Shown here: positions 1 to 7,923 of the stretch, piece after piece
Layout: every line of letters begins with the position of its first letter
How positions within the stretch are numbered: the stretch's first letter is position 1
Assembly: GCA_030066755.1 (NCBI GenBank)
Contig: JASJAX010000043.1
Span: 1 to 59,402 of the forward strand
DNA: 59,402 nucleotides
Reading direction: 5' to 3'
DNA from: Acidimicrobiia bacterium
Lineage (GTDB): Bacteria; Actinomycetota; Acidimicrobiia; Spongiisociales; UBA5794
Notes under the pieces: generated by a model
Told to the model about the DNA's origin: nothing
Database searches by the model: none
The model's input: the letters and a program-made list of their open reading frames with translations, nothing else
Made by a program: the position numbers and the translations under genes

Positions 1-1
1 C

Positions 2-952
2 CCTCCGACCGACGCCCGGATCCTGCGAATGCTCTCCGGGACGAACCGGGCACCCGACGAGGTGATCGGCGACGTGCCGCCCAACCTGGCTCCGATCACC
101 GTCGAAAAGGTCGCCGTCAACGCCGTGCTGGCCGGATGCACGCCGGAGTACATGCCCGTGGTTCTCACTGCCCTCGAAGCGGCGCTCGATCCGATGTTCA
201 CGATGCACGGTCTGTTGTGCACGACCTGCTTCTCGTCCCCGATCGTCATCGTGAACGGGCCGGTTGCGCAGGAGATTGGGATGAACTCGGGCATGAATGC
301 GCTCGGACAGGGCAACCGTGCCAACGCCACGATCGGGCGAGCCCTGCAACTCATCGTCCGCAACGTCGGGGGAGGAATCCCCGGAGACCTCGATCGCGCC
401 ACACTCGGCGGACCCGGGAAGTACACGTTCTGCTTCGCAGAGGACGAAAGCGACCCCGACTGGACGCCGCTGTCCGTTGCCCGCGGGTTGGAGCCGGGCA
501 CGAGTGCAGTGACGCTGTTCCAGGGTGACGGCATCCAAGGTGTCATCGATCAACGTTCTCGATCCGCAGAGGAGCTCACCCGCTCACTTGCGATGGCGCT
601 CTTGGCCGTGGGCCACCCGAAGCTGGCGGAGTTCACCAATGCGATGCTCGTGCTCTCGCCCGAGCACTACCGGGTGTTTGCCTCGGAAGGCTGGGATCGG
701 GCGCGGATCGAACAAGCACTCCACGCCGAGCTCCTCCGACCCGGACGAGATCTCGTTCAGGGCGCCCATGGGGTTGGGGAGGGCATCGACCCGTCACGTG
801 TCGATGAGACCGTGCCGAAGTTCTGGCCTGATGGGTTGCTGATCGTCCGAGCCGGCGGTTCGGCCGGGATGTACTCGGCGATCTGTGCAGGTTGGACCGG
901 AGGGCGATTCCGTCATGAATCGCAGCCAGTGACCAAGGAGGTCACCGTATGA
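2..952 (+). CDS. Conserved protein paired with UGSC selenoprotein (5' partial)
   Basis: The reading frame is open from the first bases of the window, so the true start lies upstream; an internal ATG stands at 29. About 316 residues are visible. The N-terminal half is dense in conserved-looking motifs (PPNLAPITVEKVAVNAVLAG, a CTTC pair, NGPVAQEIGMNSG, RANATIGRA, GGPGKYTFCFAE). I know this type of protein as a conserved partner of UGSC-family (seleno)proteins, but no enzymatic function is established and I assign none. Its TGA stop overlaps the ATG of the selenoprotein (ATGA, 949-952), so the two are probably translationally coupled and act together. The Cys-x-x-Cys in CTTC could be redox active; that is inference. 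Confidence 0.75.
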   Translation, partial: PPTDARILRMLSGTNRAPDEVIGDVPPNLAPITVEKVAVNAVLAGCTPEYMPVVLTALEAALDPMFTMHGLLCTTCFSSPIVIVNGPVAQEIGMNSGMNALGQGNRANATIGRALQLIVRNVGGGIPGDLDRATLGGPGKYTFCFAEDESDPDWTPLSVARGLEPGTSAVTLFQGDGIQGVIDQRSRSAEELTRSLAMALLAVGHPKLAEFTNAMLVLSPEHYRVFASEGWDRARIEQALHAELLRPGRDLVQGAHGVGEGIDPSRVDETVPKFWPDGLLIVRAGGSAGMYSAICAGWTGGRFRHESQPVTKEVTV

Positions 953-1467
953 GCAACGAGCCGCTGCGGGATCCGACCGCGGAGACATCGGGTCTTCGAC
1001 GACCCCGGCAAGAACGTCTGCCATCGCTCGACGGGCGGTCGATTGCACTCCTCGATATCGGCAAGATGCGAGGCGACGAGTTTGTTGCCCGTCTCGAGCA
1101 ACTCTTCGCCGGGTCCGGGTTCGCGACCCGGACCTATCGGAAGCCCACCAACGCCCGTGTCGCACCCGTCGAGTTGCTCCAGCAGATTGCCCGGGAGAAT
1201 CACGCCGTCGTACTGGCACTCTCGGATTGAGGATCGTGCACGTCGTGCAGTTCGCACGACCTTCGCCAACTTGATGATCGCGGGCTCGTCGGCGTGAACG
1301 TCATCACCACGGAGTTCGTGGTTGCGTTCGAGTCGCAATGCGACGCACTCGGCTACGACGGCGCAGCCGTCGTTGTGCCGCATCCCATCCAGAATCGGCA
1401 GACGGCGGAGATCGCAGCTCTCGCCGACGAGGCGTTTCCCGCGATCATCGCTGCGCTCGCCGATTGA
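949..1467 (+). CDS. UGSC-family selenoprotein (in-frame TGA = Sec)
   Basis: A normal reading stops at TGA 1228-1230 after 93 codons. In the same frame the sequence continues without another stop to TGA 1465-1467, giving 172 residues with selenocysteine at residue 94. The context is L-S-D-U-G-S-C-T-S-C-S, the defining UGSC motif of the UGSC-containing (seleno)protein family; after it come a VITTEFVVAF segment and a VVPHP motif that I associate with that family. A perfect 7-bp hairpin follows the TGA at SECIS distance. The start overlaps the upstream gene (ATGA), implying coupling. Codon use after the TGA stays high-GC3, as before it. Function is unknown; the U-G-S-C-T-S-C cluster suggests a thiol/selenol redox centre. 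The Sec biosynthesis genes (selA, selB, selC, selD) are not in this window, so decoding capacity must be shown elsewhere in the genome. Cys homologues would read CGSC. Confidence 0.85.
1242..1260 (+). promoter_or_regulatory. Bacterial SECIS-like hairpin
   Basis: A perfect 7-bp stem GTCGTGC / GCACGAC encloses the 5-base loop AGTTC. It begins 11 bases after the in-frame TGA (1228-1230), so the apical loop lies 19-23 bases downstream. Known bacterial SECIS elements sit directly after the UGA, inside the coding region, with a small apical loop that has a G among its first two bases; both properties hold here. SelB binding is inferred, not shown. Confidence 0.7.
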
Positions 1468-1477
1468 GTTCCGAGAG

Positions 1478-2428
1478 ATGGGAGCGTCGTATTCTGGTTT
1501 GGTGCCGTTCAGCGAAGAACCTCTGACCAACGAGAACCTCGATGAGGTGATCGCGTTCTTTCGGGCCTCCAACCCGTTTGCCCAGCGAACCTGGGGTTGG
1601 GACACGGGACGCTTCATGGATTGGCGGTGGGGATCGAACATCCACTCGGAGCGGGAAACACCGGGTTGGTTCTCGACCCAGTGCCGGGTGCTCCGCAACG
1701 GCAGGGAGATCGTCGCAGTGGCGCTCGCCGAGACGGGGCGAGGAGATGTGTGCGTCATCACGCCGGCGGAGGCTCCCAGCCTCGTGCGCGAAGTGATCGA
1801 ATGGCTGCCCGCCTCGCCGTTGGCAGCCCCCGGCAATCCGATCCGGCTCGAGAGCAGCAAGTCCGCTGAGTGGCTCCGCAGCGTGCTCACCGGTGCCGGC
1901 GCGGTCGAGGAACCGAATACCGGAGTCGAGTGGGAGTACGACCTCGAGGCCGTGTCGACCGACGTTTCGGTCCCCGACGGGTTCCGTATCGAGTCACTGG
2001 CCGCTGGCGATGCCGTAGGTCGCAGCGCGATCAGTGATTGCATCCGGGCGGCCTTCGGGACGGACCACGACGTCTCGCCAACGCTCGAGAGCATCGAATC
2101 GAACCCGATGTATCGGCCGGAACTGAGCGTGTATGCCAAGGCGCCAGACGGCACCGTTGCCGCGTATTGCCGGGGCACCGCAGATTCGGAGAACGGCGTG
2201 TGCGGCATCGATCCGGTGTGTACGCACCCGGACTACGGGCGGTTGGGGCTTGCCAAAGCGGTGGTGCGCACCTGCTTCGCGACACAACGTCGCCTCGGCG
2301 GCCGCTTCTCCTTCATCGGATCGGCACCGGAGCCGGAGCCGTCCACCTTCCTGTATCGCTCGCTCGGTCCGAGTCGGGCGCAACCGGGTTCTACCTGGAC
2401 GCTCCCGGCTACCCTCACGGCTCCATGA
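1478..2428 (+). CDS. GNAT-family N-acetyltransferase
   Basis: About 316 residues starting at ATG 1478, ten bases after the selenoprotein stop; GTG 1502 is an alternative start. Upstream in-frame ATGs would run back through the selenoprotein and are rejected. The C-terminal half has the GNAT core: a strand followed by the acetyl-CoA-binding loop THPDYGRLGLAKA (motif A, consensus Q/R-x-x-G-x-G/A) and then FSFIGSAPEPEPSTFLYRSLG, which resembles the last part of GNAT folds. The N-terminal half has no motif I can name. The stop overlaps the rimO start (ATGA, 2425-2428), so it is probably co-transcribed with rimO-cinA-thpR. The acyl acceptor is unknown. Confidence 0.75.
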   Translation: MGASYSGLVPFSEEPLTNENLDEVIAFFRASNPFAQRTWGWDTGRFMDWRWGSNIHSERETPGWFSTQCRVLRNGREIVAVALAETGRGDVCVITPAEAPSLVREVIEWLPASPLAAPGNPIRLESSKSAEWLRSVLTGAGAVEEPNTGVEWEYDLEAVSTDVSVPDGFRIESLAAGDAVGRSAISDCIRAAFGTDHDVSPTLESIESNPMYRPELSVYAKAPDGTVAAYCRGTADSENGVCGIDPVCTHPDYGRLGLAKAVVRTCFATQRRLGGRFSFIGSAPEPEPSTFLYRSLGPSRAQPGSTWTLPATLTAP

Positions 2429-3777
2429 CCCCACCTCCCAACGGCCCCACCGTCTGGCTCACGACGCTTGGGTGCTCGAAGAACCAGGTCGATTCCGACA
2501 AGGTGACCGCCATGCTCGACGGCGCCGGATACGCCGCCGCCGCAACGGCCGAGGACGCCGATGTCGTGATGGTCAACACCTGTGCGTTCATCGAGGCAGC
2601 GCGGCAGGAGAGTATCGACACGATCCTCGAGGCGGCGGAGACGAAGCGTGAGGATGCCCGCCTCGTGGTGCTCGGCTGTATGGCCCAGCGCTACGAGACG
2701 GAGTTGGTCGAAGCGTTGCCCGAAGCCGACGCTGTGATCGGCCTCGATCGTTACACCGAGCTCGTCGACCGCCTCGACACGATGACAAACTGGCAGCCGA
2801 TCCGGATCCGGCCCGCTCCGACGTCGCACATGGACATCCTCTACCAAGTGAAGCGGCCGACGCCGTCCACCCCGTTCGCCTACGTGAAGGTCGCCGAAGG
2901 GTGCGACAAGCCGTGCACGTTCTGCGCAATCCCGCTGTTTCGCGGGAAGCAGCGGTCCCGCTCACCGGTGAACATCCGGGAAGAGATCGCCTCGTTGACC
3001 GAGGCCGGAGTCGGGGAGATCGTGCTCGTTGCACAGGACCTCGCTGCCTACGGACGAGACATCGGCGCCCCATCGGATGGCACAACCCCGGGAATCGTGG
3101 ACCTGCTGCGATTCGTGACCGATGTCGACGGCCTCCGGCGGCTGCGTCTCTACTACCTCTACCCCCGTGAGATCCGCCCCGCCTTGATCGAAGAGATGGC
3201 CGGCAATCCGCGCATTGCCGACTACTTCGATCTCTCGCTCCAACACGCCTCGGCGCCACTGCTGCGCGCGATGAAGCGGCCGGGGTCCGGCTCGAAGCAT
3301 CTCGAGCTGATCGAGCGGATCCGTGACGCCGCCCCGCAGGCGACGCTCCGTTCGAGCTTCATCGTCGGCTTCCCAGGTGAGACCGACGCCGATGTCGAGC
3401 AGCTCGCCGAGTTCCTCGACGCGGCCCAACTCGACTGGGCGGGGTTCTTCCCGTTCTCGCCCGAGGAGGGCACGCCCGCAGCCGAATTCGAGGCCCAGGT
3501 GCCGGAGCCGGAGAAGCAGGAACGTCTCCGCTATCTGCACAGCATCCAGGAAGACATCACCACCTCGCGGAACCTGGCGCAACGCGGCCGGATCCTCGAC
3601 GTGCTCGTCGACCAGGTCGAATCCGACCAGCCGGTCGGGCGAAGCTACCGGGAGGCGCCTGAGATCGACGGTGTGATTCTGCTCGACCGCGGAGCGCCCG
3701 GGCAGTGGGTGCGGGCGGAAATCACCGGCGGCTACGGCACCGACCTCGTCGGGGAAGTCGTCGGAGGCGCAGCGTGA
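2425..3777 (+). CDS. rimO: Ribosomal protein uS12 methylthiotransferase RimO
   Basis: 450 residues. RimO adds a methylthio group to an aspartate of ribosomal protein uS12, using two [4Fe-4S] clusters and S-adenosylmethionine. The N-terminal MTTase domain carries the three cluster cysteines C17 (TTLGCSKNQVDSD, which is RimO-specific as opposed to the YGCQMN of MiaB), C53 (NTCAF) and C85. The radical-SAM motif C-x3-C-x2-C is C160-DKP-C164-TF-C167. A C-terminal TRAM domain follows, with a GGYGTDLVGEVV ending. The ATG at 2425 overlaps the preceding stop by four bases and gives exactly the family N-terminus. Its own stop overlaps the cinA GTG. In many actinobacteria pgsA lies between rimO and cinA; here it is missing. 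Confidence 0.96.
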   Translation: MTPPPNGPTVWLTTLGCSKNQVDSDKVTAMLDGAGYAAAATAEDADVVMVNTCAFIEAARQESIDTILEAAETKREDARLVVLGCMAQRYETELVEALPEADAVIGLDRYTELVDRLDTMTNWQPIRIRPAPTSHMDILYQVKRPTPSTPFAYVKVAEGCDKPCTFCAIPLFRGKQRSRSPVNIREEIASLTEAGVGEIVLVAQDLAAYGRDIGAPSDGTTPGIVDLLRFVTDVDGLRRLRLYYLYPREIRPALIEEMAGNPRIADYFDLSLQHASAPLLRAMKRPGSGSKHLELIERIRDAAPQATLRSSFIVGFPGETDADVEQLAEFLDAAQLDWAGFFPFSPEEGTPAAEFEAQVPEPEKQERLRYLHSIQEDITTSRNLAQRGRILDVLVDQVESDQPVGRSYREAPEIDGVILLDRGAPGQWVRAEITGGYGTDLVGEVVGGAA

Positions 3778-5075
3778 TCGTCGAAACGCTTGCGGTCGGC
3801 ACCGAGCTGTTACTCGGCCAGATCGTCAACACCAACGCGACGGAGATCGCCGTTCGGCTGGCCGATGCCGGGCTCGACCACCATCACCAATCGGTGGTCG
3901 GCGACAACGTCGATCGCCTGGCCGAGGCCATCCAGACGGCGCTCGGGCGTGCCGATGCGGTGATCATCACCGGCGGCATTGGACCGACGCAGGACGACCT
4001 GACCCGTGATGCCATCTGTGCGGCTGCCGGGGTGTCGATGGCGTACGACGACGAATATGCCGACCATCTCCGCGCCTGGTGGTCGCGCCGCGGACGGGAG
4101 ATGCCCTCGTCGAACCTCAAGCAGGCCGAATACCCGGACGGTGCCGAGCGGATACCGAACCGGAAGGGGACGGCTCCGGGTCTGGCGCTCTCGACCGACT
4201 CGGGGTGGATCTTCGCGGTGCCCGGGGTACCGGCCGAGATGCTGCCGATGATCGACGGCCACATCATTCCGCTCCTGCAGCGCGAGGCCGGCGGCGACGA
4301 CGCAGTCGTCGTCAGTCGGCTGCTCCGCACCTGGGGCGAGTCGGAGTCCCGGGTCGGGGAGCTCTTCGCCGATCTGTTCGAGACGTCAACGAATCCGACC
4401 GTTGCATTCCTTGCTTCCGCCGGCGAGATCAAGATCCGGCTGACGGCCAAGGCTGCAACGGACGACGAAGCGCGCGCGCTGATCGCGCCCGTCGAAGCCG
4501 AGGTGCGACGCCGAATGGGAGCCAAGGTCTTCGGTGCCGATGACGAAACCATCGAGCACGTCGTATTGCGTCGACTGGAGGAGTTGGGCTGGACCCTCGG
4601 TACTGCGGAGTCGGCGACCGGAGGACTCATCTCGGCGAGGATCACCGCGGTCCCGGGCGCTTCGACCGTGTTTCGAGGTGGCATCGTCGCCTATGCCACC
4701 GACATCAAACACGGCGTCCTCGGTGTCGCCGACCACCTGATCGAGGAGCACGGCGTCGTCAGCGAGGAAGTGGCCTGTGTCATGGCGTCTCATGCCGCCG
4801 ACGTCCTCGGCGCCGATGTCGTCATCTCGGTCACTGGGTCGGCCGGGCCCGACCCACAGGAGCGCACGGCAGGGACGATGATCGTCGGCGTTCACACGCC
4901 CGATCAGGTGCTGGCCAAGACCTTGTTCATGCCGGGAGATCGTGAACGAGTTCGGGCCTACACCACGACAGCAGCGCTCCATCTGGCTCGACTGGCGCTC
5001 ACCGGGGTGTGGTGGGGAGGCTCGAAGGACGAGGCCTCCGGGCTCGACCGCTGGATGCGGCCGGGCGGCTCATGA
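3774..5075 (+). CDS. cinA: CinA-family NMN amidohydrolase / competence-damage protein
   Basis: 433 residues from GTG 3774 (GTGA overlap with the rimO stop). The N-terminal molybdopterin-binding-like (MoCF) domain begins with the classic VETLAVGTELLLGQIVN stretch and has the ITGGIGPTQDDLT motif around residues 60-80. The C-terminal PncC-type amidohydrolase domain from about residue 275 has TAESATGG with the predicted catalytic serine, then PGASTVFRGGIVAYA. PncC domains convert nicotinamide mononucleotide to nicotinic acid mononucleotide in NAD salvage. CinA is commonly clustered with recA, as it is here, 4.6 kb away. Length and both domains look complete. The stop overlaps the ATG of thpR. Confidence 0.93.
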   Translation: MIVETLAVGTELLLGQIVNTNATEIAVRLADAGLDHHHQSVVGDNVDRLAEAIQTALGRADAVIITGGIGPTQDDLTRDAICAAAGVSMAYDDEYADHLRAWWSRRGREMPSSNLKQAEYPDGAERIPNRKGTAPGLALSTDSGWIFAVPGVPAEMLPMIDGHIIPLLQREAGGDDAVVVSRLLRTWGESESRVGELFADLFETSTNPTVAFLASAGEIKIRLTAKAATDDEARALIAPVEAEVRRRMGAKVFGADDETIEHVVLRRLEELGWTLGTAESATGGLISARITAVPGASTVFRGGIVAYATDIKHGVLGVADHLIEEHGVVSEEVACVMASHAADVLGADVVISVTGSAGPDPQERTAGTMIVGVHTPDQVLAKTLFMPGDRERVRAYTTTAALHLARLALTGVWWGGSKDEASGLDRWMRPGGS

Positions 5076-5632
5076 CGGCCGGCGACCGTCGGCGACTGTT
5101 CCTGGCGGTTGGACTCGATGCGTCGACACGGTCGGTGCTCGCAGCCCACCTCGAAGCTCAGGGTGCCGCTGCGTGGCCGGATCGACTGGTGGTTCCCGAC
5201 AACTGGCACGTGACCCTGAGGTTTCTCGGATGGACCGATGGTGTCCAGCGAGACCGCGTCATGCACTCGCTCGCCGATGCGGACCTCCCGGCGGCGTTCC
5301 GTATTCGGTTTGGGTCCTTGGGAGCGTTCCCCAAACCCCGCCGGGCGACGGTGACGTGGGTCGGCGTCGAATCGGGCACAGCCGAACTCTCCCGGCTCGC
5401 CGACGCCGCAGAGCACGCTGCGCAGACGGTCGGTTTCGCCCCGGAGGAGCGACCGTTTCACCCTCATCTCACGGTCGGTCGCGTCCGTCCACCGGTTGAC
5501 GTGACCCAGCGGCTCGACCGCTTCGAACCGTGCAACGTCGTCATGGTCGTCGACCGGATCACGCTCTTCGAGAGCCATCTCGAGCGCGGCGGAGCGCGGT
5601 ACGAACGCCTCGATGAGATCGTGCTGAGCTGA
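5072..5632 (+). CDS. thpR: RNA 2',3'-cyclic phosphodiesterase ThpR (2H family)
   Basis: 186 residues from ATG 5072, overlapping the cinA stop (ATGA). It has the two HxT signature motifs of the 2H phosphoesterase superfamily: W-H46-VTL and HP-H132-LTVGR, about 85 residues apart as is usual. Bacterial ThpR (formerly LigT, 2'-5' RNA ligase) hydrolyses 2',3'-cyclic phosphate RNA ends. The opening RRLFLAVGLD matches the family start. It is the last gene of the rimO-cinA-thpR run and converges on the next gene, with three bases between stops. Confidence 0.92.
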   Translation: MTAGDRRRLFLAVGLDASTRSVLAAHLEAQGAAAWPDRLVVPDNWHVTLRFLGWTDGVQRDRVMHSLADADLPAAFRIRFGSLGAFPKPRRATVTWVGVESGTAELSRLADAAEHAAQTVGFAPEERPFHPHLTVGRVRPPVDVTQRLDRFEPCNVVMVVDRITLFESHLERGGARYERLDEIVLS

Positions 5633-5635
5633 CGA

Positions 5636-6058
5636 TCAGATCAGCGTCGTCCAGCCGTCGTCCCAATCCTCGTGCTCCGGGGCATGCTTGCGGATCGCGC
5701 GGCTGCAATCGATACAGATCCGCGTGTCCGGGAGCGCCCGCAGCCGCACCAGCGGGATTGCGTCTCCGCACGTGGCGCACTCTCCGTACGTGCCGTCCGC
5801 AATCCGTTCCAGCGCTGCGGTCGTCGAGGCCAAGGCTCGGCGTGCCTGCGCCAGAAGGAGCCGGTCGGTGCCGAGGTCGGCGTCGTCGACGGACGACTCG
5901 TCGAGCAAATCGCTGCAATCGCGGTGTTCGGCTGCATCGGTGAGCTCGAGTTGTAAGGACTCGAGGCATCGACAGATGGCATCCCGTCGGGCCATCAGTT
6001 GAGCGGACAGGCGGTCGAGGGTCCTCTCAGAGAACCGTGTATGCAGTGTCCCAACCAT
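5636..6058 (-). CDS. TraR/DksA-type zinc-finger protein
   Basis: 140 residues. The C-terminal zinc finger is C94-ATC97 ... C115-IDC118 (C-x2-C-x17-C-x2-C), embedded in the typical TraR/DksA context TYGECATCGDAIPLVRLRALP and TRICIDC. The N-terminal half is a predicted helical coiled coil carrying acidic residues (DESSVDDADLGTD), as in DksA-like proteins that insert into the RNA polymerase secondary channel. Start ATG at 6058 is supported by a GGGGG Shine-Dalgarno about seven bases upstream; longer in-frame extensions lack one. Probable transcription modulator; whether it responds to ppGpp is unknown. Confidence 0.85.
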   Translation of the reverse strand: MVGTLHTRFSERTLDRLSAQLMARRDAICRCLESLQLELTDAAEHRDCSDLLDESSVDDADLGTDRLLLAQARRALASTTAALERIADGTYGECATCGDAIPLVRLRALPDTRICIDCSRAIRKHAPEHEDWDDGWTTLI

Positions 6059-6205
6059 CGCTACCCCCGTTCGACGTGGACATGGTCTCGACGAGGGGTT
6101 GTTCCCGCAGCCCAAGCGGGTCATCCCGTGTGTGGAATTTGTGCCACATCCTGGGCGAACCCGCTAGGGGCAGGGGACCCGATGATTTGGGACGTCGCTG
6201 TCGCG

Positions 6206-7168
6206 TCAGGCGTCGTTGCGCGTTGCCGGAATCCGTCCGAGACGGCCGGCCTCGAAGTCGTCGAACGCAGCCACGATCTCGGCACGGGTGTTCATGACGA
6301 ACGGGCCGTACCAAGCCACCGGCTCTCGGATCGGCTGTCCACCGAGGATGAGGACGTCCATCTCCGGGCTGCGCGACTCCTGTGACTCGTTGGCGGTGAC
6401 CGTGATGGCATCGCCCGGGCCGAAGACTCCGAGCTGGCCGAACTGGATCGGTGTCGCCTCCGAGCCGAGCGTCCCGTGTCCATTGAGGACGTAGACGAGC
6501 GCGTTATAGGACGGATCCCACGGGAGATCGAGCCGAGCACCGGGGCTGAGCGTTGCGTGCACCATCGTCATCGGCGTGTGGGTGCTGCCGGGGCCATCGT
6601 GACCCGCAACGCGGCCTGCGATGACTCGCAGCAGCGTGCCGCCGTCCGGCGTCGTGAGCAGTGTCACGTCGGCACCCTCGAGGTCCTGGTAGCGGGGGTC
6701 GATGAACTTGTCCTTCGCCGGGAGATTGACCCACAGCTGAAACCCGTGGAACAGGCCGCCGGACATCACCAGGTGCTCCGGTGGAGTCTCGATGTGCAGG
6801 AGGCCCGACCCTGCGGTCATCCACTGGGTGTCGCCGTTGCTGATGACGCCACCGCCACCCTCGGAGTCCTGGTGCTCCATGATCCCGTCGATCATGTACG
6901 TGACCGTCTCGAATCCGCGGTGGGGGTGCCACGGCGTGCCTTTGGGCTCGCCGGGGGCGTACTCCACCTCGCCCATTTGATCGAGGTGGATGAACGGGTC
7001 CAGGTCGGCGAGGTCGACGCCAGCAAAGGCGCGCCGCACCGGGAATCCCTCACCCTCGTATCCCTGGGGAGCCGTTGTGATCTGCTTCACGCGACGCGGG
7101 GCCGCAGTGAGGTCGGTCGCAGGGATGCGGGGGAGCGTCAACGGATCGTCGACGGAGATGGCGGGCAT
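6206..7168 (-). CDS. Pirin family protein (1)
   Basis: 320 residues from ATG 7168. It is a bicupin: the N-terminal metal-binding cupin contains WHPHRGFETVTYMIDG and a downstream H-x-E (LLHIETPPEH), which give the conserved His/His/His/Glu iron ligands. The C-terminal half ends with the pirin hallmark GGQPIREPVAWYGPFVMNT. Bacterial pirins act as quercetinase-like dioxygenases or redox-sensing regulators; the substrate here is unknown. A perfect GTTACA-AG-TGTAAC palindrome lies 35 bases upstream and matches a site at the second pirin promoter, so both are probably controlled by the MarR protein at 9023. Confidence 0.9.
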   Translation of the reverse strand: MPAISVDDPLTLPRIPATDLTAAPRRVKQITTAPQGYEGEGFPVRRAFAGVDLADLDPFIHLDQMGEVEYAPGEPKGTPWHPHRGFETVTYMIDGIMEHQDSEGGGGVISNGDTQWMTAGSGLLHIETPPEHLVMSGGLFHGFQLWVNLPAKDKFIDPRYQDLEGADVTLLTTPDGGTLLRVIAGRVAGHDGPGSTHTPMTMVHATLSPGARLDLPWDPSYNALVYVLNGHGTLGSEATPIQFGQLGVFGPGDAITVTANESQESRSPEMDVLILGGQPIREPVAWYGPFVMNTRAEIVAAFDDFEAGRLGRIPATRNDA

Positions 7169-7202
7169 AGGTGACCGTCCTTCGTAGGTGAGCTCTGTAG
7201 TA

Positions 7203-7216
7203 GTTACAAGTGTAAC
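7203..7216. promoter_or_regulatory. Operator palindrome upstream of pirin 1
   Basis: GTTACA-AG-TGTAAC is a perfect 6-2-6 inverted repeat placed just upstream of the first pirin start (7168). The 15-mer TTACAAGTGTAACGA matches TTGCAACTGTAACGA at 8990-9004 in 13 of 15 positions. It is the likely binding site of the MarR regulator. Confidence 0.65.
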
Positions 7217-7318
7217 GACATTGCGAGTATTCCCGGATGACACAAACCTCTGGGAATTCGCGGGTCGGTCTGGGTACGCTGGAGAAGTCGAGAGGGGCGG
7301 ACAGGAGGACATGGGGGA

Positions 7319-7912
7319 ATGGGCAATCTCGCCAAGCCGCTTGGGGTGATCGTTGGGGCGATCCTCGTATTCCGCGGTTCGTACTTGACCTGGGTTTCGG
7401 TGGACGTCGGTTTCGCCACGTTCTCCACAACCGGGACCGAGACGACCGACGGCGAGCTGACGCTCGCCGCAGCCAGGGTCATGTTTGTCGCCGGACTCGC
7501 GCTGCTCCTCCGCGGACGGGCGCAACTCGCAGTGGCTTTCGTCGGCTTGGTCGTGGCCGGGCATGCCGCCGTCGTGCTCGTGACCGACTATTCCGATATG
7601 CCGGGCTTGCAGGTGTGGTCGACGGCCGTGTTGGTTGCGGCTGTGATTGTTGGCGGTCTCGTATTGCTCGCCCGCAACCGAGGCGAACTCACCGCAGCGC
7701 TCGTGGGCTTTGTAGCTGCGGGATACGCCGCCATCGTGTTGGTGAATGACTACATGGATGTGCGGCAGCGAATCGCAGAATCGGGCGATCAGGCGTCGGC
7801 AACTGTTGGCCTCGGCGTGTGGCTCACTGGAATCGGGTCCCTGATCGCTCTGGGCATGCTCATCTGGGCGATCTGGAGCGCGATGCGCACAGATCAGGAA
7901 GCGCTCGTCTAG
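7319..7912 (+). CDS. Small multi-pass membrane protein
   Basis: 197 residues, not recognised. Five or six hydrophobic segments are visible (for example GVIVGAILVFRG, VMFVAGLALLL, AVAFVGLVVAGHAAVVLV, AAVIVGGLVLLA, IGSLIALGMLIWAIW), and the middle of the protein looks duplicated: AVAFVGLVVAGHAAVVLVTDY is echoed by AALVGFVAAGYAAIVLVNDY. An AGGAGG Shine-Dalgarno sits ten bases before ATG 7319. It lies convergent to the second pirin and divergent from the first. No function can be assigned. Confidence 0.75.
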   Translation: MGNLAKPLGVIVGAILVFRGSYLTWVSVDVGFATFSTTGTETTDGELTLAAARVMFVAGLALLLRGRAQLAVAFVGLVVAGHAAVVLVTDYSDMPGLQVWSTAVLVAAVIVGGLVLLARNRGELTAALVGFVAAGYAAIVLVNDYMDVRQRIAESGDQASATVGLGVWLTGIGSLIALGMLIWAIWSAMRTDQEALV

Positions 7913-7923
7913 GTCGTCGACGC

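Noticed and set aside
949..1467. Reading the in-frame TGA as a point mutation or sequencing error (pseudogene)
   Set aside because: The TGA falls exactly at the U of the known UGSC motif and a SECIS-like hairpin follows; random error would not produce this. Error cannot be excluded without reads.
913..2208. Long antisense frame over the selenoprotein and GNAT genes
   Set aside because: Arg/Ser-rich product, no Shine-Dalgarno, and opposite a gene with recognised motifs.
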